The translations under genes and the position numbers were made by a program. 51,210 nt of DNA from an uncultured Lachnospiraceae bacterium (lineage in GTDB: Bacteria > Bacillota > Clostridia > Lachnospirales > Lachnospiraceae): positions 1-51,210 of the forward strand of contig CAMUAR010000023.1 in the NCBI GenBank assembly GCA_947086895.1, read 5' to 3'. The notes beneath the pieces are model-generated. The model was not told the DNA's origin and did not search any database. It saw nothing but the letters and a program-made list of their open reading frames with translations. This document shows positions 44,085-51,210 of the stretch, piece by piece; positions within the stretch are counted from its first letter, which is position 1, and every line of letters starts with the position of its first letter.

Positions 44085-44564
44085 TTAACCTCCTTGTTTC
44101 TTATTGTCTGCATCTTTTATTTTTTGAAGCTTCGCAACTCTTTTTTTTAAATCAACTAAATACTTTTGTGTTAAACGCAGATATTCTTGTCTGTCCTGCG
44201 CCGTCCATGCAGAAAAAATATTGTTTTCAATTTCAATCACGCGCATCGCTGTTTTCTCGACAATCTTTTTTCCATACTCGGTCAGATAAACAAACTTATC
44301 TCTTCCATTTTTTGCTTTTAGATAAACGACTCCCTCTTGTTCTAACTTGCGAACCGAAGAATGAATGGTCTGTCTGCTGCTTCCGGTCAGCCTGGCAATC
44401 TCACTAAGCTGACAATACTCCTTTCCTGTCATGCATATTGTATACAAAATCTGCATTGTACTGTCAGAAACACCAAGTTTTACTGCCGCTTCATGGTAAA
44501 CCGATTCGGTTTCGCCAATCAAGCAATTTAAATGCCGCATTTCTTCCATAAATATATCTTCCAT
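44085..44564 (-). CDS. MarR-family transcriptional regulator
   Basis: This 159-residue regulator has a winged helix: STMQILYTICMTGKEYCQLSEIARLTGSSRQTIHSSVRKLEQEGVVYLK (about 32-80), with the wing KNGRDKFVYLTEYGKKIVE. A Lys-rich tail ends the protein. It is the first gene of the marR-MATE pair, and its own promoter carries two copies of a TGTCCGAAATC box. Autorepression relieved by a drug ligand is likely. AAAGGAGG is the ribosome site. Confidence 0.9.
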   Translation of the reverse strand: MEDIFMEEMRHLNCLIGETESVYHEAAVKLGVSDSTMQILYTICMTGKEYCQLSEIARLTGSSRQTIHSSVRKLEQEGVVYLKAKNGRDKFVYLTEYGKKIVEKTAMRVIEIENNIFSAWTAQDRQEYLRLTQKYLVDLKKRVAKLQKIKDADNKKQGG

Positions 44565-44580
44565 TCCTGCCTCCTTTAAA

Positions 44581-44631
44581 TGTCCGAAATCAGACGTTTT
44601 GTATTATAGTCCGATTTCGGACATTTGTCAA
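44581..44631 (-). promoter_or_regulatory. marR promoter with two MarR-type operators
   Basis: On the minus strand, TTGACA (44631-44626), 17 nt and TATAAT (44608-44603) are exact consensus. TGTCCGAAATCGGACT (44623-44608) fills the spacer. A second, inverted copy, TGTCCGAAATCAGACG (44581-44596), covers the start of transcription. Bound repressor would block polymerase directly. Confidence 0.8.
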
Positions 44632-44701
44632 GAAAAAAAATACCGCAACTTGTCAGAATCGTTGATTGTAAAACAGATCGAGCGATTTTAACAAATTGCG
44701 G
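44632..44701 (-). terminator. Intrinsic terminator of gene 44863
   Basis: CCGCAAYTTGT arms (44643-44653 with 44691-44701) and inner AATCG/CGATT pairs make a nested hairpin. It is followed on the minus strand by TATTTTTTTT. It insulates the marR promoter from the upstream gene. The remaining 160 nt to 44862 show no gene. Confidence 0.6.
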
Positions 44702-44862
44702 CAGACCATACACCGATTTCAATAAAACACAATATGAAAATCAGATTTTTTCAAAATAATCCAAAGCACAACAATTTTTCTTTCGATATAATTTGTAAGT
44801 TTGTGCCAGTTTTCATTTTCAAATACATTCTAGTATAATAAATTTTTTATAATTTCTTTTTG

Positions 44863-45399
44863 TTATTGTACATCTTTTGTTTGTTCCAGCGCGCCATCCA
44901 TCAAAAACAGCAATTCCAGCACGCTCCGAAAATTTAACTGCTCATCATGGTCAAGCCACAAAACAGTTCCCTGCCAAGTTGCATTTTTACGAAACATCAC
45001 TTTCACATAAAATGTTGCAAGTTTTCCTCTTTCTGTCGGATGCTCCTTTTCATCGGTTTCTTCTGTATCCCCGCTTAAAATTATTTCTGAAGCATTTAAC
45101 GCGCTCTCTCTTATATTTTCGGCATCCGCCACACAATGTTGTTCTTGAAAACCAAGATCTGTCCCGCTTTCTTTTTCCTTGGCAAAGCTTCTGTTCCTTG
45201 TTGTTCTCTGCGGATATTCAAAATGATCAAACATATATTCCAACTGTTTCAGCAGGTCAAGAACACCACAAAATACAAATGGTTCAGAATAATTTCCATT
45301 ATATATTCTTCCTGAAAGTTCTCCTGCCTTATACTCGTCCACGCAAATCTTGCTGGAACACATCTCATTTAATACCCTGCCGGAAGCACCGATCGGCAT
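44863..45399 (-). CDS. Unrecognised conserved-type protein
   Basis: I cannot assign a function to this 178-residue protein. It has no signal peptide or membrane helix. The N-terminal part (IGASGRVLNEMCSSKICVDEYKAGELSGRIYNG) and a LLKQLEYMFDHFEYPQ helix are joined by a variable acidic linker (about 70-125). They lead to the C-terminal stretch KVMFRKNATWQGTVLWLDHDEQLNFRSVLELLFLMDGAL. I recall that last pattern from small Lachnospiraceae proteins near BTAD regulators. The frame can begin at TTG 45441, but ATG 45399 with AGGA nearby is preferred. It is divergent from the BTAD regulator, which supports a functional link (inference). Confidence 0.65.
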   Translation of the reverse strand: MPIGASGRVLNEMCSSKICVDEYKAGELSGRIYNGNYSEPFVFCGVLDLLKQLEYMFDHFEYPQRTTRNRSFAKEKESGTDLGFQEQHCVADAENIRESALNASEIILSGDTEETDEKEHPTERGKLATFYVKVMFRKNATWQGTVLWLDHDEQLNFRSVLELLFLMDGALEQTKDVQ

Positions 45400-45549
45400 A
45401 TCTTTTTCCTGCCTTTCTAAAAAAAATAATTGCTTTTCCAAATCTTTTTGGAAGCGAAATCCATTTACAATACAAAGGTGCTCTACAAATAAAATTTACA
45501 AAATCACCGAGTTTTTTAATACCTATAAATAATTATGTATTTTATATAT

Positions 45550-45578
45550 ATAATACTTCAAAAAAGAAGTTTTATCAA
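45550..45578 (-). promoter_or_regulatory. Promoter of gene 44863-45399
   Basis: On the minus strand, TTGATA (45578-45573), 17 nt and TATTAT (45555-45550). The spacer holds an ACTTC/GAAGT dyad. The leader to ATG 45399 is about 145 nt and shows no other feature. Confidence 0.55.
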
Positions 45579-45629
45579 TCTTTTTTTGTTTTTGATAAAT
45601 CATATATGTTTAAATCCATTTTAGTTTCG

Positions 45630-45658
45630 TTGACATCTTGTCTCAAAAAGCATATAAT
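45630..45658 (+). promoter_or_regulatory. Consensus sigma-A promoter of the BTAD regulator
   Basis: TTGACA (45630-45635), 17 nt and TATAAT (45653-45658) match consensus at every position. Transcription should start near 45665. Confidence 0.85.
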
Positions 45659-45668
45659 ATATCCATAC

Positions 45669-45684
45669 TGGTAAGTTGTTACCA
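45669..45684 (+). promoter_or_regulatory. Dyad at the start of the BTAD transcript
   Basis: TGGTAA-GTTG-TTACCA is a perfect 6-bp dyad just downstream of the predicted transcription start. It is a candidate autoregulatory operator. Confidence 0.5.
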
Positions 45685-45704
45685 CACAAAGAAAGGATGT
45701 CCAC

Positions 45705-46904
45705 ATGGCAGATAAAATCCAAATCAATATGCTTGGGAAATTCACACTCAACTATCAGGGACGTGTTGTTTCCGACACGGATAACCGCTCAAAAAAAATA
45801 TGGACACTTCTCGGATATTTGATTGCAAATCACTCCAGGAAAATTACCCATAAAATGCTTACGCATTTGCTCTGGCAGGATGCGGAAGTAACCACAGATT
45901 CCGAGAATGCGTTAAAAACGCTTCTGCACCGCACGCGCGCAATTCTTGACACGCTTGAATACAGGGAAGAAAAATTGATTATTCACCGTGGGAGTACTTT
46001 CTCTTGGAACAACGCCGTCAACTTTTCGCTTGATATTGATAATCTGGAGTATTTTTACGCCGCTGCTTCGGATGAGAAAAACCCGCTGGATGTCCGAATG
46101 GAAAACTACCGTCAAGTTCTATCCTTGTATAACGGCAGATTTCTTCCAAAAAATTGCGGGGAAGATTGGGCGATCCAGCTGGCAGATCACTATCACTCCC
46201 TGTATCTCAACGCAGTCCACTCGATAGCTGAACTGTTATTAGAAAAAGGAAAATACGATGAAGTTATACATATTTGCCTAAAATCAACAAATATTGATCC
46301 GTGTGATGAACTATCACATTATTCCTTAATCCGCAGCTTTAATATGACTGGGCAACAAAACAAAGCTATGGAACAATACAAATATATGATGCAGCTGTTT
46401 TATGATAAATTTGGCATCAATCCTTCGGAGGAAATCACAAACCTATATAGAGAAATTGTCAAGGAACAGCATCCTGCTGCACCGGACCTCTCCGTTATTA
46501 AAGAAAAACTTACCGAACAAAATGCACAAAAAGGAGCTTACTTTTGTGATTTTTCAATATTTCAGAACATTTATCATATTGAGGCGCGCAGTGCGGCGCG
46601 CAGCGGTCTGGCAGTATTTTTGTGCCTGATTACAATTCAGGAAGACAAGCTGCCTGCAAACAACTCCTCACTTGCAGCGGCAATGGCTCGAATGGCGGAA
46701 GCGATCGGTCAATCCGTGCGCTCCGGGGATGTATACGCGCGTTATTCCGCCAGCCAATTTATTATTTTACTGCCTGCTGCCAATTACGAAAACTGTACCG
46801 CAATCAGCAGCCGCATTATAAAAAGCTTCCAAGCGTACCGACCAAAATTTAACGTATCGGTTTCCTGTATGCTGGATGAGCTTGACCCACTTATGTTTGA
46901 ATAA
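45705..46904 (+). CDS. BTAD/SARP-type regulator with degenerate GGDEF-like tail
   Basis: This 399-residue protein has an N-terminal OmpR-like winged helix (about 5-95, IQINMLGKFTLNYQGRVV, then KTLLHRTRAILD). A bacterial transcriptional activation domain of TPR-like helices follows (about 105-250, LDIDNLEYFYAAAS, LIRSFNMTGQQNKAMEQYKYMMQLFYDKFGINPSEEITNLYREI). Residues 275-399 look like a nucleotide-cyclase/GGDEF fold (FQNIYHIEARSAARSGLAVFLCLITI, RSGDVYARYSASQFIILLPAANYENC). YSASQF stands where GGDEF would be, so it is presumably catalytically dead and used for sensing or pairing. AAAGGATG precedes ATG 45705. It is convergent with tex, with only 18 nt between stops. Confidence 0.82.
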   Translation: MADKIQINMLGKFTLNYQGRVVSDTDNRSKKIWTLLGYLIANHSRKITHKMLTHLLWQDAEVTTDSENALKTLLHRTRAILDTLEYREEKLIIHRGSTFSWNNAVNFSLDIDNLEYFYAAASDEKNPLDVRMENYRQVLSLYNGRFLPKNCGEDWAIQLADHYHSLYLNAVHSIAELLLEKGKYDEVIHICLKSTNIDPCDELSHYSLIRSFNMTGQQNKAMEQYKYMMQLFYDKFGINPSEEITNLYREIVKEQHPAAPDLSVIKEKLTEQNAQKGAYFCDFSIFQNIYHIEARSAARSGLAVFLCLITIQEDKLPANNSSLAAAMARMAEAIGQSVRSGDVYARYSASQFIILLPAANYENCTAISSRIIKSFQAYRPKFNVSVSCMLDELDPLMFE

Positions 46905-46922
46905 CTGCCAAAGCCTAAAGAA

Positions 46923-49280
46923 TCACTTGTCCAAAATCATGGACAGCTGTATTCTCTGCTTTGCCACATCGACGCTTAAAACTTTTACCTCAACAATATC
47001 CCCGACGCTCACAACATCAAGCGGATGTCTGACTCTTCCCTTCGACATCTGCGAAATGTGAACCAAACCGTCGTGGTGTACACCGATATCAACAAACGCT
47101 CCAAAATCAATAACGTTGCGCACGGTTCCCTTCAGTATCATTCCTTCGGAAAGATCTTTGATCTCAAGCACATCAGTGCGCAGAATAGGCTTTGGCATCT
47201 CGTCGCGTGGATCACGCCCAGGTTTTTCTAACTCCTTGATAATATCTGTCAGCGTGATTTCACCGATGCCAAGTTCGGCGGCAAGCTTTTTCTTATCCCG
47301 AATCATTCCGCTAAGGTGTGACAATCCAGTCTCTGCATCCTTTGTCTTATGATCCGGCTCTTTCTTTTCTTCCTGCAAAGCAGTACTGCCCATCGCCTTT
47401 ATTAAAAGCTGTCCCATCGCAGTATTTGTATTGCGCACCTGAACGGTTTTCCTGTTTTCTTTTTTCTCTCTGCTCTGTTCCGAACCGTTCTTTTTTTGTT
47501 TCTTCTCCTCTTTTACAGCCGCCTTCATTTCCGCGCGCACTTTCTGGATATCCGCCGTTGTAAATCCAAGGCTGCCAAGTAATTTTTCTGCTGCCTCGTA
47601 GGACTCAGGATGGACGCTTGTCGCGTCAAGCGGATTGGTTCCATCATTGATACGCAAGAAACCCGCGCACTGCTCAAATGCTTTTGGACCAAGTTTCGGC
47701 ACCTTTAACAGCTGCTGTCTTGTCTGAAATTTGCCGTTCTCCTCGCGGTAGGAGACAATATTTTTTGCGATCGGCTTTGTTATTCCAGAAATATACTCCA
47801 ACAAAGAAGCCGAAGCTGTATTTAAATCAACGCCGACCTTATTTACACAGTCCTCAACTACGCCCGTCAATGCGTCGCTCAACTTTTTTTGATTCATATC
47901 ATGCTGGTATTGACCAACACCAATTGATTTTGGATCAATCTTAACCAGCTCGGCAAGCGGATCCAGGATCCGCCTTGCAATCGACGCCGCGCTTCTTTGT
48001 CCCACGTCAAAATTCGGAAATTCCTCCGTCGCAAGTTTGCTTGCCGAATAGACGGATGCCCCCGCCTCATTTACAATCACATACGAAACTGGACGGTCGC
48101 TCTCCTTGAGCATTTCAACAATCACCTGTTCTGATTCTCTGGAAGCTGTTCCATTGCCAAGAGAAATCAATGTAATATTGTACTTTTCAATCAATCGCTT
48201 TACTGTGCGCTTTGCCTCCTCAACCTTAAACTGAGGTGCTGTCGGGTAGATTACAACTGTGTCAAGCACTTTGCCGGTCGCATCTACAACCGCAAGTTTA
48301 CAGCCAGTGCGAAACGCCGGGTCCCAGCCAAGCACAACCTGCCCTGCAATCGGAGGCTGAAGCAAAAGCTGTCCCAGATTTTGACCAAATACATGAATTG
48401 CGCCATCCTCCGCCTTTTCCGTCAAATCGTTTCTTATCTCCCGCTCGATCGCTGGGGCAATCAAACGGCTGTAACTATCGCGAACAACCGCTTTTATGGT
48501 CTCTTCTGTAAAGGAATTCCCTTTTTTAATTAAATTGTTCTCCAAGTATGTAATAATGCGGTCTTCCGGCGCGGATACTTTGACCGTCAACACTTTTTCC
48601 GCCTCGCCGCGGTTTAGCGCAAGCACGCGGTGTCCCGCAATTTTTGTAATCTTTTCCTCAAAATGGTAGTACATTTCATAGACAGTCTGAACCGTATCAT
48701 CCTTCGCCTCGGCGGTAATGCTGCCTGCCTCAGCAGTCAGCTTGCGGATTTCCATACGATACTTTGCAGTATCCGACACGCGCTCAGCAAGAATATCCAT
48801 CGCGCCAAGCAGCGCGTCATTCTCCGACTCCACTCCTTTTTCTGCATTTACATACTCTTTTGCAGCTTCCAAAAGCGGAGTTTTTACTTCCTGCTGCCAG
48901 ATCAGCTCAGCGAGCGGCTCAAGTCCCTTCTCTTTCGCGATCGTTGCTCTTGTGCGGCGCTTTGGACGGTACGGGCGATATAGATCGTCAACCACAACCA
49001 TCGTTTCCGCCGCGGATATCGCCGCTTTTAATTCCTCCGTCAGCTTTCCCTGCTCCTCGATACTGCTAAGTACCTGCTCCTTTTTCTCCTCCAGATTTCT
49101 AAGGTAGGAAAGTCTCTCCGAAAGACTGCGCAGCACTTCGTCGTTTAGAGATCCTGTCACCTCCTTGCGGTAACGCGCGATAAATGGGATTGTATTCCCC
49201 TCGTCAATCAGCTTTATGGTCGCTTCCACCTGCTCTTTTCGGATACCAAGCTCTATTGTTAATTTCTCTACTATATCCAT
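46923..49280 (-). CDS. tex: Tex-family RNA-binding protein
   Basis: Tex is a conserved RNA-binding transcription and translation accessory factor. The 785-residue protein starts with the N-terminal helical domain (IDEGNTIPFIARYRKEVTGSLNDEVLR). It continues with a YqgF-like nuclease-type fold (LGWDPAFRTGCKLAVVD), helix-hairpin-helix motifs (LNTASASLLEYISGITKPIAKNIV, KVPKLGPKAFEQCAGFLRI) and a C-terminal S1 domain (about 710-785). It is about 60 residues longer than usual because of a Lys/Glu/Gln-rich insert at about 585-665. GGAG precedes ATG 49280. It is transcribed in the same direction as xylB, 157 nt downstream of it. Confidence 0.92.
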   Translation of the reverse strand: MDIVEKLTIELGIRKEQVEATIKLIDEGNTIPFIARYRKEVTGSLNDEVLRSLSERLSYLRNLEEKKEQVLSSIEEQGKLTEELKAAISAAETMVVVDDLYRPYRPKRRTRATIAKEKGLEPLAELIWQQEVKTPLLEAAKEYVNAEKGVESENDALLGAMDILAERVSDTAKYRMEIRKLTAEAGSITAEAKDDTVQTVYEMYYHFEEKITKIAGHRVLALNRGEAEKVLTVKVSAPEDRIITYLENNLIKKGNSFTEETIKAVVRDSYSRLIAPAIEREIRNDLTEKAEDGAIHVFGQNLGQLLLQPPIAGQVVLGWDPAFRTGCKLAVVDATGKVLDTVVIYPTAPQFKVEEAKRTVKRLIEKYNITLISLGNGTASRESEQVIVEMLKESDRPVSYVIVNEAGASVYSASKLATEEFPNFDVGQRSAASIARRILDPLAELVKIDPKSIGVGQYQHDMNQKKLSDALTGVVEDCVNKVGVDLNTASASLLEYISGITKPIAKNIVSYREENGKFQTRQQLLKVPKLGPKAFEQCAGFLRINDGTNPLDATSVHPESYEAAEKLLGSLGFTTADIQKVRAEMKAAVKEEKKQKKNGSEQSREKKENRKTVQVRNTNTAMGQLLIKAMGSTALQEEKKEPDHKTKDAETGLSHLSGMIRDKKKLAAELGIGEITLTDIIKELEKPGRDPRDEMPKPILRTDVLEIKDLSEGMILKGTVRNVIDFGAFVDIGVHHDGLVHISQMSKGRVRHPLDVVSVGDIVEVKVLSVDVAKQRIQLSMILDK

Positions 49281-49411
49281 AATATCTTACTCCACTCCTG
49301 CCGGTGTATACCCAAATCCGTTAATGTACTCGCCCGAAAAAAATTATCTTTTATGGAACAAAAACATTTTCAGATATACAAAAATTTCTCAACTATACTA
49401 CAGTAGCTTTG

Positions 49412-49430
49412 ACAGCAAATCTTTTGCTGT
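49412..49430. repeat. Hairpin just after xylB
   Basis: ACAGCAAA-TCT-TTTGCTGT is a perfect 8-bp stem 8 nt after the xylB stop, with no T-run on the minus strand. It may be a weak terminator or a 3'-end stabiliser. Confidence 0.45.
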
Positions 49431-49437
49431 ACAGCTG

Positions 49438-50922
49438 TCAGCTCTCCAGACTATGTACCATTTCCTTGTAAACTGGTACAAGCGCTGGATAAATCTGGCG
49501 GAATACCTGATATTTTTTCTCATACTTTTCTACAAGTTCTGGTTCTGGCTCTGTTGTTTCAACAACTCGTATCAACTTCTGCGCCGCCTCTTCAACGGAA
49601 GCAAATTTTTTGCAGCCCACAGCCGCGAGAATCGCTGCCCCAAACCCTGGGCCCTCCTCGCTGTTGATCTTGTCCACTTTTACATTCATAATATTTGCGA
49701 CCATCCTGCACCAGAGCGGGCTTTTTGCTCCGCCGCCGTTCAACCGCACCCTGTCGATCTGCACACCGAAAGAACGGGCGATTTCCAGCGCATCGCGCAG
49801 CGCAAATGTCACACCTTCCAACACAGCTTCCGTCATATCTTCGCGCGTTGTATCCATCGTCATGCCGACAAAGGTTCCCCTTGCGCATGGATTGTTGTGC
49901 GGAGTGCGCTCGCCCATCAGATACGGCAGGAAAAACACCTGGTTTTCTCCAAGTTTTGTAATGCCCTGCTGTTCCTTTGCATACTCTTTTGTCCCAATAA
50001 TCTCATCCATCCACCATTTGTTTGCGGAAGCCGCGGAAAGCATACACCCAAGAAAATGATACTTTCCATTCGCATGAGCAAACGAATGCATTGCATTTTT
50101 ATCATCCACTGCAAACTTGTCCGTCGCGATAAACACAGTTCCTGAAGTGCCAAGCGACACGCTGCACATTCCATGGGCAAGCGTGCCTGTTCCCACTGCG
50201 CCCGCCGCGTTATCCCCTGCACCTGCAATTACACGGACTCCAAGCGGCAGATCCAGTTTTTTGGAAGCTTCCTCTGTCAATGTCCCAACCACCTCATAGG
50301 ACTCATACACTTTTGCAAGCTGCTCTTCCCGGACCCCGACAATCTCAAGCATCTCCTTTGACCAGCACCTGTTTTTTACATCGAACAAAAGCATACCGGA
50401 GGCGTCTGAAACATCCGTTGAATGCACACCCGTCAGGCAATACGCAAGATAATCCTTCGGCAGCATAATTTTTGCAATCTTTTCAAAAATCTCTGGTTCA
50501 TGCTTTTTCACCCATAAAAGTTTCGGCGCGGTAAATCCAGTCAACGCCATATTGGCAGTGCAGGAAGATACTTTTTCACGTCCGATCACCTGATTTAAAT
50601 AATCACATTCTTCCTGTGTACGCCCATCATTCCACAAAATTGCCGGACGCAGAACATGATCCTTCTCATCCAGCATTACAAGCCCATGCATCTGCCCTCC
50701 AAAACTGATGCCATCCACTTCCTTTCGATCGATTCCAAAAAGCAGTTCCTGTATTCCCACCGCAAACTGATCGTACCAGTCTTTTGGCTCCTGCTCTGAC
50801 CAGCCCGGTTTTGGAAAATGCAGCGGATACTCTTTCGCCACAATATTTTTGATTTCTCCTGTTTCCTCCATCAAAACAAGTTTGACCGAAGAAGTTCCAA
50901 GATCCACTCCTATATAATACAT
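49438..50922 (-). CDS. xylB: Xylulokinase
   Basis: This FGGY-family kinase phosphorylates D-xylulose to xylulose-5-phosphate, feeding the pentose phosphate pathway. From ATG 50922 (MYYIGVDLGTSSVKLVLMEE) it has 494 residues. The first phosphate motif is DLGTSS. The xylulokinase-type substrate segment is GQMHGLVMLDEKDHVLRPAILWNDGRTQEE (about 75-105). The ATP-domain signature is AVLEGVTFALRDALEIARSFGVQIDRVRLNGGGAKSPLWCRM. ATG 50934 in frame is the leader ATG (ATGAGAGGAACG), and a further upstream ATG lacks a ribosome site. No xylose isomerase or regulator gene is in the window, but a xylO-like dyad sits in the leader. Confidence 0.92.
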   Translation of the reverse strand: MYYIGVDLGTSSVKLVLMEETGEIKNIVAKEYPLHFPKPGWSEQEPKDWYDQFAVGIQELLFGIDRKEVDGISFGGQMHGLVMLDEKDHVLRPAILWNDGRTQEECDYLNQVIGREKVSSCTANMALTGFTAPKLLWVKKHEPEIFEKIAKIMLPKDYLAYCLTGVHSTDVSDASGMLLFDVKNRCWSKEMLEIVGVREEQLAKVYESYEVVGTLTEEASKKLDLPLGVRVIAGAGDNAAGAVGTGTLAHGMCSVSLGTSGTVFIATDKFAVDDKNAMHSFAHANGKYHFLGCMLSAASANKWWMDEIIGTKEYAKEQQGITKLGENQVFFLPYLMGERTPHNNPCARGTFVGMTMDTTREDMTEAVLEGVTFALRDALEIARSFGVQIDRVRLNGGGAKSPLWCRMVANIMNVKVDKINSEEGPGFGAAILAAVGCKKFASVEEAAQKLIRVVETTEPEPELVEKYEKKYQVFRQIYPALVPVYKEMVHSLES

Positions 50923-50949
50923 CGTTCCTCTCATTCCGCCGCACACGGC
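50920..50949 (-). promoter_or_regulatory. Hairpin + GAATGAGAGGA leader before xylB
   Basis: A GCCG-TGTG-CGGC hairpin is followed by GGAATGAGAGGAACG and ATG 50922. The leader ATG at 50934 is in frame and 12 nt ahead (M-R-G-T-M), the same four residues as in the lacI-type gene. Confidence 0.65.
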
Positions 50950-51048
50950 ATTTTAATTAAATTTTCAGCTTTTTTTCTTGCTTTTGCGATCGCCCACATT
51001 GAAAAAAAGCTGCTTGGTTACTGCTGCTTTTCTCTGTTTTCCCCTTTT

Positions 51049-51067
51049 GTTTATTTACTAAACTAAC
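51049..51067 (-). promoter_or_regulatory. xylO-like dyad in the xylB leader
   Basis: GTTAGTTTAGTAAATAAAC, read on the minus strand, contains a GTTTA-N5-TAAAC dyad and a TTAGTTT half similar to Bacillus xylO. It lies about 13-31 nt downstream of the predicted transcription start, where a ROK-type XylR would block transcription. Confidence 0.4.
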
Positions 51068-51086
51068 TTTGTATGTTACACTATTA

Positions 51087-51115
51087 ATGATAACAATTAT
51101 CCAGATTTTTGTCAA
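51087..51115 (-). promoter_or_regulatory. Sigma-A promoter of xylB
   Basis: On the minus strand, TTGACA (51115-51110), 17 nt and TATCAT (51092-51087). Transcription would start near 51080, giving a leader of about 160 nt. The final 90 nt of the window show no gene. Confidence 0.7.
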
Positions 51116-51210
51116 TGAACCAACGTAATTTTCGTTGCTGCTGCGGCAATTTTATTTAGGACAATATGAAGTGACCCCACATTTGTAGCAACGTGGATTT
51201 ACCTGTATAC

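Overview
The window looks like chromosomal DNA of a spore-forming, low-to-moderate GC Clostridia member, most likely a Lachnospiraceae gut-type anaerobe. The reasons are the dipicolinate synthase pair spoVFA-spoVFB, the class I heat-shock order hrcA-grpE-dnaK-dnaJ-prmA under a CIRCE element, sugar ABC importers with no dedicated ATPase, a DUF6472-type miniprotein and a BTAD-type regulator. Nearly all genes lie on the minus strand. I see no rRNA, tRNA, CRISPR array, phage module or transposase gene.

Layout. 1-2.3 kb: intracellular type I pullulanase (pulA, plus strand). 2.3-6 kb: asnB and the spoVFAB operon, the latter behind a SigK-like promoter. 6-6.3 kb: a gene-free patch with a structured, possibly small-RNA-like segment. 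6.4-24.8 kb: a large sucrose/fructan-type locus with fructokinase (scrK), GH32 sucrose-6-phosphate hydrolase (sacA), a LacI-family regulator, and then a ten-gene minus-strand operon. That operon reads, in transcription order: membrane-anchored solute-binding protein with two extra beta-type modules, two permeases, an NHL propeller/TPR protein, a YIP1 membrane protein, a DUF5696 protein, two more permeases, a lipoprotein solute-binding protein and a GH32-like lipoprotein with an altered catalytic N-terminal block. 24.9-29.6 kb: an unrecognised helical protein, greA, a PARG-type ADP-ribose hydrolase with a cysteine-rich miniprotein, and an ECF-like sigma factor with a C-terminal extension of about 365 residues. 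29.7-36.4 kb: heat-shock operon with prmA. 36.5-42.6 kb: BIG2/transglutaminase-like surface protein, hemW, lepA, metallophosphoesterase. 42.7-46.9 kb: MATE exporter plus MarR regulator, an unrecognised protein, and a BTAD regulator with a degenerate GGDEF-like tail. 46.9-51.2 kb: tex and xylB.

How the parts work together. Outside the cell, the ten-gene operon would bind, trim and import a fructose-containing saccharide. Inside, sacA and scrK would hydrolyse and phosphorylate the products. The LacI-type protein and a CcpA/LacI-type operator in front of sacA are the obvious control points. The DUF5696, YIP1 and NHL proteins sit between two complete permease pairs, which suggests one multi-component membrane assembly whose mechanism is not described as far as I know.

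The most unusual sequence-level signal is a recurrent leader placed directly in front of at least eleven unrelated genes: a small GC-rich hairpin (in most copies), then GAATG, then GAGGA, then the true start codon. The ATG inside this leader lies exactly 12 nt before the real start in eleven of thirteen cases. It either makes an AUG-UGA start-stop or adds a four-residue in-frame extension that will mislead gene callers. Several promoters are also readable to consensus quality: marR with its operator in the spacer, the BTAD gene, hrcA, xylB, lacI, the ten-gene operon and the metallophosphoesterase gene. The dnaK leader can form two mutually exclusive hairpins.
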